NCBI RefSeq assembly: GCF_002116905.1
Contig: NZ_CP015118.1
Coordinates: 5,890,001-5,954,000, forward strand
Length of the DNA stretch: 64,000 nucleotides
Direction of reading: 5' to 3'
Source: Piscinibacter gummiphilus
GTDB taxonomy: Bacteria; Pseudomonadota; Gammaproteobacteria; Burkholderiales; Burkholderiaceae_C
The translations under genes were made by a program, and so were the position numbers. Of this stretch, positions 54,389-60,497 are shown one piece after another (position 1 is the stretch's first letter; each line of letters begins with the position of its first letter). Below the pieces are notes generated by a model. The model did no database searches and was not told where the DNA came from. It saw nothing but the letters and a program-made list of their open reading frames with translations.

Positions 54389-55090
54389 ATGGCCACCATT
54401 CTTGTTGTTGATGACGAACTGGGCATCCGCGCCCTGCTTTCGGAGATCCTGACCGACGAGGGTCACAGCGTCGAGTTGGCTGAAAACGCAGCGCAGGCCC
54501 GGGCCTGCCGCGAGCGCGTTCGCCCCGACCTCGTGCTGCTCGACATCTGGATGCCCGACGTCGACGGCATCACGCTGCTGAAGGAATGGGGCGCCACGTC
54601 CCAGCTCACCATGCCCGTCATCATGATGTCGGGCCACGGCACCATCGACACCGCCGTCGAGGCCACGAAGGTGGGCGCCATCGCCTTCCTGGAAAAGCCC
54701 ATCACGCTGCAGAAACTGCTGCGGGCCGTCGAACAGGCGCTGGCCAAGCCCGCGCCGCGGCCGCAACCGGGCCCCGCGAGCCCGCAGCCCGTGGCCCTGC
54801 GCCCGGACGGCCTCATGACCATCGAGACCACGATGATCCCCGCGAACTCGCTGCCGCTCGCCGCGATGCCGCTCGGCCCGCAGAGCGAACAGCTGTTCGA
54901 GCTCGACCGCCCGCTGCGCGAGGCCCGCGACGCCTTCGAGAAAAGCTACTTCGAATTCCACCTCTCGAAGGAAAACGGCAGCATGACCCGCGTGGCCGAG
55001 AAGACCGGCCTCGAGCGCACCCACCTCTACCGCAAGCTCAAGCAACTGGGGGTCGACCTGACCCGCAACAAGCGAAACGGCACGCTCTGA
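54389..55090 (+). CDS. NtrX-type response regulator lacking the AAA+ domain
   Basis: A 233-residue regulator: receiver (residues 1-118; acid pair VDDE, Asp52 in LVLLDIWMPDVDG, Lys in FLEKPITLQ), a Pro/Ala-rich linker (about 120-170) and a C-terminal Fis-type helix-turn-helix (NGSMTRVAEKTGLERTHLYRKLKQLG). Classic NtrX is about 450 residues with a sigma54-type AAA+ module between these parts; that module is absent here with no sign of a frameshift, so it should act like RegA/PrrA-type regulators on sigma70 promoters. It follows ntrY by 21 bp. Confidence 0.9.
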   Translation: MATILVVDDELGIRALLSEILTDEGHSVELAENAAQARACRERVRPDLVLLDIWMPDVDGITLLKEWGATSQLTMPVIMMSGHGTIDTAVEATKVGAIAFLEKPITLQKLLRAVEQALAKPAPRPQPGPASPQPVALRPDGLMTIETTMIPANSLPLAAMPLGPQSEQLFELDRPLREARDAFEKSYFEFHLSKENGSMTRVAEKTGLERTHLYRKLKQLGVDLTRNKRNGTL

Positions 55091-55124
55091 AACGAGCCTC
55101 TTCCGCCACGACCATTTTTCAGGC

Positions 55125-55130
55125 TATACT
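55125..55130 (+). promoter_or_regulatory. -10 element of the tRNA-Phe promoter
   Basis: TATACT, 12 bases before the mature 5' end of the tRNA. A weak -35 (TTCCGC, 55101-55106) lies 18 bp upstream. Confidence 0.5.
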
Positions 55131-55141
55131 CTCAGGCTCGC

Positions 55142-55217
55142 GGCCAAGTAGCTCAGTTGGTAGAGCAGCGGATTGAAAATCCGCGTGTCGGTGGTTCGAT
55201 TCCGCCCTTGGCCACCA
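55142..55217 (+). tRNA. tRNA-Phe (anticodon GAA)
   Basis: A 76-nt cloverleaf. The acceptor stem GGCCAAG pairs with CTTGGCC, and CCA is encoded. The D arm is GCTC-AGTTGGTA-GAGC, the anticodon stem GCGGA/TCCGC holds loop TTGAAAA with anticodon GAA, and the T arm is GGTGG-TTCGATT-CCGCC. It lies between ntrX and a clear terminator. Confidence 0.97.
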
Positions 55218-55230
55218 GGATCGTCATAGG

Positions 55231-55264
55231 AAGCCCCGTGCACTCACGTGCCCGGGGCTTTTCT
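55231..55264 (+). terminator. Rho-independent terminator after tRNA-Phe
   Basis: AAGCCCCG (55231-55238) pairs with CGGGGCTT (55253-55260), with an inner GCAC/GTGC stem, and is followed by TTCT. It is located 13 bases after the tRNA. Confidence 0.85.
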
Positions 55265-55351
55265 ACAATCCGCGCCCGATTCCTGCGAATCTGGCGCCCC
55301 TGCCAGGGGGAACTCCCTCCCCGCAGAGAACGCCCCCCGGGCGGCCCGGCG

Positions 55352-56740
55352 CTACAGGTATTCGTCCTTGATCTTGACCGCGTCACTGGCCAGCTTCGTC
55401 AGCCTGACCGCCTGGCCAAGCACGAAGTCCCGAAGCTGTTCGGCGAACGCGCGCTCACCGTCGTCCACATAGTCGGGCATCAACGCCTGCGCCGGGGCGT
55501 GCGTCGTCGTCAACTTGGCCAGTCGCGAGGCCTCTCGCTGGAGCAGGCGCCTGTCGACGCCGCAGCGCCTGGCGAAGTCGGCCAGCTGAAACGCCGCCAC
55601 CTCCTCCAGCTTGAACGCGTCGCCCCAGGCCATGGCCAGCTCGTGGTCGATGCCCGGGTACTGCGCCACGCTCACCAGGTCGTACCAAGGTGCGGGTTCC
55701 AGCCCTTCGCGGCGCACGAAGAACGAGAAGTTCTTGCCGTGCGCGTCGCAGTTGCCAATCAAGAACTGGAACAGCGCCCACCGGAGCAGGGTCAGGCGCG
55801 CGGCGGCCTTGTTGACGGTTTGCCCCACACGGTCGAAGAGCACCTCGAAGCTCACGCCTTCACGGACGTTGCGCACGTGCTCCCCGCTCCCGAGGTTGCG
55901 CTCGTACTTGTAGGTGGCGGGCAGGTCCGAGGCCTGGCAGGCGTCGATGATGTGCAGACGCCTGACCTTGACCCCTTGGTCATCTTGCACCACTTCTCGG
56001 TCAAAGCGACGGACCACCAGGACCGGCCTGGGCGTTCTGTAGATGGCGACATCGGCCACCGGCAGCTTCATGCGGTGGGCCAAGGACATGCAGAAGTGCT
56101 CGTTGACCACCAGATGCGGTGTCACGGGTCGCCCGGGCTCGGGCTCGGGCTCGGGCTTGAGGATGTGTGTCGACGCCAAAGGAGGCTCGACCAGGTACAG
56201 GCGGCCGCCGTCGTCCAAGGCACGATCCACATAGACCATCAGCTTGTCCTGGACGCCAGCGATGGACATGCGAACCTTGCCGTCCCAGACCGCCAGCGGA
56301 ATGTCGTCGCGCTCGTCCAGTCGCTTGTTCAACTCCTCGCGGGTCACCTCTCGCGGCGGCGTGGCGGCGACGGCGGGCTGAACCTCGCCGGGCTGCAGGA
56401 AACGGAACGCGCCCGTGGTCTCCGTGCCCAGCGCACTGATAAGCGCATAGATGTTCGATTTGGAGACCTTGTAGGTCGTCGCCGTGATGTCGAGCGCGCG
56501 TCCTTCGGGCAGCAGGTTCTCAACGAAACGCTTGACGGCGCCGGCGGCGTAGCCGTCGGCCGGTGGCTCGATCGGCAGCGCGGGCGACAGCGGGAACGAA
56601 GCCGGCACCTTGACCCAGTCGGGGGCGTAGTCGAGCGACCAACGGTCGTCCAACGGGGCGTAGCCCAGCGTCGCGACCTGCCGGCCGTCGGCCCACAGGG
56701 TCAGCGCATGCGGCGCGGCGGGGGCCTCGACGTGCGTCAT
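55352..56740 (-). CDS. hipA: HipA-type serine/threonine kinase toxin
   Basis: A 462-residue type II toxin kinase. The N-terminal couple domain includes RFVENLLPEGRAL (residues 71-83). The autophosphorylation-loop Ser159 is in MSIAGVQDK, the ATP-binding Lys region in STHILKPE, and the catalytic core GNCDAHGKNFSF carries Asp332, His334 and Asn337, followed by the metal-site segment YDLVSVAQYP. In E. coli HipA phosphorylates GltX and induces growth arrest. It overlaps hipB by 4 nt. A hexamer repeat at 56134-56157 encodes a run of Glu-Pro right after the ATP-site Lys. Confidence 0.92.
   Translation of the reverse strand: MTHVEAPAAPHALTLWADGRQVATLGYAPLDDRWSLDYAPDWVKVPASFPLSPALPIEPPADGYAAGAVKRFVENLLPEGRALDITATTYKVSKSNIYALISALGTETTGAFRFLQPGEVQPAVAATPPREVTREELNKRLDERDDIPLAVWDGKVRMSIAGVQDKLMVYVDRALDDGGRLYLVEPPLASTHILKPEPEPEPGRPVTPHLVVNEHFCMSLAHRMKLPVADVAIYRTPRPVLVVRRFDREVVQDDQGVKVRRLHIIDACQASDLPATYKYERNLGSGEHVRNVREGVSFEVLFDRVGQTVNKAAARLTLLRWALFQFLIGNCDAHGKNFSFFVRREGLEPAPWYDLVSVAQYPGIDHELAMAWGDAFKLEEVAAFQLADFARRCGVDRRLLQREASRLAKLTTTHAPAQALMPDYVDDGERAFAEQLRDFVLGQAVRLTKLASDAVKIKDEYL
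56134..56157. repeat. Hexanucleotide repeat (CGGGCT)4 inside hipA
   Basis: Four tandem copies of CGGGCT, encoding alternating Glu-Pro on the minus strand. Changes in copy number would keep the frame and alter the length of a loop beside the ATP site. Confidence 0.7.
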
Positions 56741-57030
56741 GGCTGCTCAGAAGAGGTGGCCTGCGGACGCGCCACCGCCTGCATCCACGGGTGATCCTTC
56801 GGGCCGAGCACGAGTGTCAGCCCCAGTCCGTCGAGGACAGTCAGCAGCTTGTCGAGCCGGACCGAGCCCTTGCCGTTTTCCAAGCGGGACAGCAGGTCGA
56901 CGGAGACGCCGCTCAGAGAAGCGGCATCATCAATTCGAAGTGACTGCGCTCGGCGTCGTGCACGGATGGCGGGACCCACGTCGGCCGGAGCCGTGATGCG
57001 CAGGAGCTCGGAGGAAGTGCTGGCGTTCAT
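56737..57030 (-). CDS. hipB: HipB-type antitoxin (Xre helix-turn-helix)
   Basis: A 97-residue repressor/antitoxin. The helix-turn-helix covers about residues 17-70 (IRARRRAQSLRIDDAASLSGVSVDLLSRLENGKGSVRLDKLLTVLDGLG). It binds HipA and represses the operon. I start at ATG 57030; the first codon itself lies in a 13-bp sequence repeated in inverted order at 57085-57097, which fits an operator over the start site. Confidence 0.9.
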   Translation of the reverse strand: MNASTSSELLRITAPADVGPAIRARRRAQSLRIDDAASLSGVSVDLLSRLENGKGSVRLDKLLTVLDGLGLTLVLGPKDHPWMQAVARPQATSSEQP

Positions 57031-57097
57031 TTCGGAATTCCCGGGATGTCGGTGGCCATGGCCGTCCGTGGGGGACAATTTCTTGAATTCCGAAATG
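57028..57097. promoter_or_regulatory. hipBA operator pair (13-bp inverted repeats)
   Basis: GAATTCCGAAATG occurs on the minus strand at 57040-57028 and, identically, on the plus strand at 57085-57097. Looser copies (ACTCCGAAAC at 57136-57145, AATCCGAAAC at 57185-57194) lie further upstream. The spacing between the two perfect copies (44 bp) covers the likely hipB promoter. Confidence 0.65.
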
Positions 57098-57238
57098 ATG
57101 CCACATCATGGCCTTTGGGTCGAATAATTCATCAAACTCCGAAACTGTGTCCATTCGAGTGTGGTGAGGCGCGAAATCACTTGAAATCCGAAACGGCCTC
57201 GGGATGGCAAATCCTGCCCGGGCTTTTCCGATTCTTTT

Positions 57239-58393
57239 CTATCGCACCCTCGGCCCCAGCCGGACGCAGGTCCTCGCGATCGCATGATCGAGGTCCCCGG
57301 CCTCGGCATGTCCCGCCGAGATCAGGCGGTCGATTCCCCGGTACTGCTTGCCGAGCGCCTGCTCCTGGCTCGTGGGCAGCGCGTACAGGTGGATCCGGCG
57401 CCAGGCCTCCCGGGTGTCCTGGATCAACTCCTGGCCATGGGCGACACTCGTCCCGTCCCGGACCAGGTCCCAGAGCCACAGCCCCAGCATCGCGGGAAGA
57501 ACCTCGTTCCATTGGCGGAAGTGGATCGGCTTCGGCTGGCCCGATCGGAAGAAGCCGGAGTTCCGGTATTCCTCCCACATCGGCGCATCGAAGGCTTCGC
57601 CGTGTTCGTCCTGCAGCGCCTGCTGGATGGCCACCCGCAGGTAGTCCAGGGCCTGATCGATCTCCGCGGGCGCGCGGTGCAGGTCGATGCGCAGCTGAAG
57701 GGCCCGCCCTCCCGATGGCGCCTCCACGCGCCGGGGATTCACTTCCTTCAACGTGATGCTGGGTGAGAAGTCGTGGATCGCCGTCCGCGCGCCGAGCAGG
57801 GCGCAGGCGACATCCAGGTCCGCGGGCTGGTACATCGGACTCAGGAGGCGATGGATGCGGAGCCTGTCCTCGGGAACCTCGCTCCCCGGGGGCCAGGGCT
57901 GGAAATCCGCCCTGGCCCCCGGCTCCGGCAGACCGATGACACCGGACATCGCCCGGTCCAGCTCCAGGCACAGCAACTCCCCGTGGCAGAAGCCGGTCAT
58001 CGGGAGCAGGCCGAAGAAGTCGAAGTAGTTGAAGCGGTCGAGCAGGTCCTCGACGAGGTCCAGGTGCGCGGCCAATGCCGACAGGGCACGCATCAGAGAC
58101 TCCCGCACCCGGGGCGGCGAGCCGGCATGCCCCATCTGGTCGAGCGCCACGTCGAACCGGCCCGACCGGAGGGCCTCCCGGCCGCTCCGCCTGTCCACCA
58201 GCCAGAACAGATCGGACAGCCAGGCTTCGGGACGAAGGGATGTTCCCAGCGCCTCGACCAGCCCCTTGCGCAACGCGCGCAGCCCCTCGAGCGCCGCCGG
58301 ATGCTCCTGCCGGAACCGCCGGATCGCACACTGCAACAGGAGGAGGCGGTCGAACTCGGATTGCCGCTGCTGGATGATCGGGTGGTTCGCCAT
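57239..58393 (-). CDS. Unknown 384-residue protein upstream of hipBA
   Basis: I do not recognise this protein. It is soluble, acidic-basic mixed and rich in Leu, Arg and Asp. Notable segments are FNYFDFFGLLPMTGFCHGELLCLELDRAM, RIHRLLSPMYQPADLDVACALLGARTAIHDFSP and a C-terminal helical part. No signal peptide, membrane helix or classic catalytic motif is visible. ATG 58393 is the likeliest start although its ribosome site is poor; the frame is open to 58495. It lies on the same strand as hipBA, 208 bp upstream of hipB, and could be an unrelated accessory gene or part of the same accessory insertion. Confidence 0.6.
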   Translation of the reverse strand: MANHPIIQQRQSEFDRLLLLQCAIRRFRQEHPAALEGLRALRKGLVEALGTSLRPEAWLSDLFWLVDRRSGREALRSGRFDVALDQMGHAGSPPRVRESLMRALSALAAHLDLVEDLLDRFNYFDFFGLLPMTGFCHGELLCLELDRAMSGVIGLPEPGARADFQPWPPGSEVPEDRLRIHRLLSPMYQPADLDVACALLGARTAIHDFSPSITLKEVNPRRVEAPSGGRALQLRIDLHRAPAEIDQALDYLRVAIQQALQDEHGEAFDAPMWEEYRNSGFFRSGQPKPIHFRQWNEVLPAMLGLWLWDLVRDGTSVAHGQELIQDTREAWRRIHLYALPTSQEQALGKQYRGIDRLISAGHAEAGDLDHAIARTCVRLGPRVR

Positions 58394-58514
58394 GAGGGAC
58401 AAGGTCGGCAGGTGAAGTCCAGGTAGACCCGGAACGGCCCGGGTGTACGTGGACGCCGGGGGTGCCCGACGATACCTTCGCTGCCGTCTTCCCACTCAAC
58501 GAAAGGACCTCCCC

Positions 58515-58820
58515 ATGCAACCCGACGACGTCAAGGGCACCGCCAACCTGGCCCGCCAGACCTCCGCCTATGCGGGCCTCCGGGAGGAATACGGCGCCGC
58601 CGCCGCCGAGGCGCTGGTGTCGCGGGGCCTGTCCCGGCGCGGAATCGACGTGCCTGCCGCCGGGGTGAGGCACTGGGACACGGTGAACCGCGCGATCCTG
58701 GCCGGCCGCATCGACATCGCCACCGTCCGGGCCGAGGCGGAAGAACGGGCCGCCAGCGCCGTCGCCGCGCTGATCGGGACGGTGTCGGGCACCACGCGCA
58801 CCACCCCCGAAGCGCAGTAG
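58515..58820 (+). CDS. Small unknown protein (101 residues)
   Basis: A 101-residue protein, Ala-rich and mostly helical, with no signal peptide or Cys. It contains YAGLREEYGAAAAEALVSRGLSRRGIDVPAAGVRHWD and a second helical part before a Thr-rich end. It follows a clear AAGGACC ribosome site, which argues that it is translated. Divergent from the gene at 57239-58393 with a 121-bp gap. Function unknown. Confidence 0.65.
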   Translation: MQPDDVKGTANLARQTSAYAGLREEYGAAAAEALVSRGLSRRGIDVPAAGVRHWDTVNRAILAGRIDIATVRAEAEERAASAVAALIGTVSGTTRTTPEAQ

Positions 58821-58889
58821 GCGGCCGCTTGCGGGCAGGCATGTGGCGCGCCTCCGACACCCGACCGACAACCCGGCCGCCACTCCCTA

Positions 58890-58910
58890 TAATGAGAAAC
58901 GTTCTCATTA
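58890..58910. promoter_or_regulatory. Fur box upstream of the FecI-type sigma gene
   Basis: TAATGAGAA-ACG-TTCTCATTA, a perfect 9-bp inverted repeat with a 3-bp centre, close to the Fur consensus GATAATGAT..ATCATTATC. It lies 12 bp before the ATG, so iron-loaded Fur should block transcription. Confidence 0.88.
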
Positions 58911-58922
58911 CTGTAGTTCGCC

Positions 58923-59441
58923 ATGCCGGCCGTCGAGCTCGCCCCGCCACACGAAATCCATTCGCTCTACAGCCATCACCATGGCTGGCTGTACGGGTGG
59001 TTGCGCAAGCGGCTGGGGTGTTCCGACAACGCGGCCGACCTGGCGCACGACACCTACCTGCGCGTGCTGGTGTCCGGGCGCACGCCGCCGCCGGACCAGT
59101 CCCGCGCGCACCTGATGCAGATCGCCAAGGGCCTGGTCGTGGACCAGCACCGCCGGCGCGTCATCGAACAGGCCTACCTCGAGATGCTCGTGCACCAGCC
59201 GCCCGCGCTCGCACCGTCGGTCGAGGAGCGCGCACTCGTGCTGGAGGCGCTGACCCGCATCGACGCAGCCCTCGACGCCCTCGCGCCCAAGGTGCGTGAG
59301 ACCTTCCTGCTCTCGCAGTTCGACGGCCTCACCTACAGCGCCATCGCCGAGCAGTTGGGCATCGCCGTCGCCACCGTGCGCAAGCACATGCTCAAGGCCG
59401 TGACGGCCTGCTTCGCGGTGCTCGGGGGCGACACGCATTGA
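58923..59441 (+). CDS. FecI-family ECF sigma factor
   Basis: A 172-residue extracytoplasmic-function sigma factor of the iron-starvation type. Region 2 (about residues 15-80; LYGWLRKRLGCSDNAADLAHDTYLRVL) and region 4 (about 110-165; LDALAPKVRETFLLSQFDGLTYSAIAEQLGIAVATVRKHM) are complete. It should direct RNA polymerase to the receptor gene at 60498 when released by the FecR-like protein. It is controlled by the Fur box immediately upstream. Confidence 0.93.
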   Translation: MPAVELAPPHEIHSLYSHHHGWLYGWLRKRLGCSDNAADLAHDTYLRVLVSGRTPPPDQSRAHLMQIAKGLVVDQHRRRVIEQAYLEMLVHQPPALAPSVEERALVLEALTRIDAALDALAPKVRETFLLSQFDGLTYSAIAEQLGIAVATVRKHMLKAVTACFAVLGGDTH

Positions 59442-60394
59442 AGACCGCCCCCTCGGCGGCCGACGCGGCCGCGCTCGAGTGGCAGGTCACGCTCTGGTCC
59501 GGCGAGGTCACGCCGCAGGAGCAGGACGCCTTCGAGCGCTGGCGCACCGCCAAGCCCGAACACGAGCGTGCCTGGCAGCAAGTGCAGCAGATGAGCCAGC
59601 GCTTGCATGCCGCGCCCGGTGTGGTCGCGAGTTCGGTGCTGCGCCGCGGCGCGGGGCCCGACCGCGTGCCGGCCCGCCGCAAGGTGCTGGGCGGCCTCGG
59701 GCTGCTGGCGGCCACCAGCGGGCTCGCGAGCCTGACGATGGACACGCCGCCGTGGCGCACGGCCCTCGCCGACCTGCGCACCGGCCCTGGTGAACGCCGG
59801 CACCTGTCCCTGCCCGACGGCACCCGGGTCGCGATGAACTCCGGCACCGCCGCCGACGTGCACTTCGACGCCCGCGAACGCCGCCTGCGGCTGCACGCGG
59901 GCGAGTTGCTCGTCACCACGGCGCACGACACGTCGCGCCCCTTCGTCGTCGAGACCCGCGAAGGCCGCGTGGGCGCGCTGGGCACCCGCTTCAGCGTGCG
60001 CCGCACGGCCGAGGGCGCCATCGCCCAGGTGTTCGAGGGGGCGGTCGAGGTCACGCCGGACGGCCTGCCCGCCGCCGTGCTGCGGCTGACCGCCGGACAG
60101 CAGGCACGGTTCACCGCCGGCCACGTCGACGCCCCCCACGCCGCCGACCCGTTGTCCACCGCGTGGGAACGCGGGCTGCTCGTGGTGCAGCGGTGGCGGC
60201 TTGCCGACGTGATCGCGGAGCTGTCCCGTCACCGCGGTGGCGTGCTGCGCTGCGACCCGGCCGTCGCCGACCTCGTCGTCTCCGGCGTGTACCCCCTCGA
60301 CGACACCGACGGCGTGCTCGCCTCGCTGGCCCGGGTGCTGCCGATCCACGTGCGGCACACGTCGCGCTACTGGGTGACGGTCGGGGCGCGCTGA
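59438..60394 (+). CDS. FecR-family anti-sigma/sigma regulator
   Basis: A 318-residue inner-membrane regulator. The N-terminal cytoplasmic part (LEWQVTLWSGEVTPQEQDAFERWRTAKPEHERAW) is the FecR N-domain (DUF4880-like), a single helix (VLGGLGLLAATSGLASLT, about residues 82-99) crosses the membrane, and the periplasmic FecR domain (LPDGTRVAMNSGTAADVHFD...) with a C-terminal STN-interacting part follows. It passes the receptor signal to the sigma factor. The start is TTG at 59438, overlapping the sigma-gene stop (TTGA), so low coupled translation is likely. Confidence 0.92.
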   Translation: MKTAPSAADAAALEWQVTLWSGEVTPQEQDAFERWRTAKPEHERAWQQVQQMSQRLHAAPGVVASSVLRRGAGPDRVPARRKVLGGLGLLAATSGLASLTMDTPPWRTALADLRTGPGERRHLSLPDGTRVAMNSGTAADVHFDARERRLRLHAGELLVTTAHDTSRPFVVETREGRVGALGTRFSVRRTAEGAIAQVFEGAVEVTPDGLPAAVLRLTAGQQARFTAGHVDAPHAADPLSTAWERGLLVVQRWRLADVIAELSRHRGGVLRCDPAVADLVVSGVYPLDDTDGVLASLARVLPIHVRHTSRYWVTVGAR

Positions 60395-60497
60395 GCCGCA
60401 CTTTTTTCGCGCGGACCGTAGCACTTTTCCTTTCTCGTCCGGGAAACAGGAAGAGGCCGCCAGCGGCCACCTGATCCACATCCCCGAGGAAGTTCCC

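Noticed and set aside
55142..58922. Integrated element using tRNA-Phe as attachment site
   Set aside because: No integrase, no repeated tRNA 3' end and no transposase remnant were found in this stretch; only the accessory character of hipBA and its neighbours hints at transfer.
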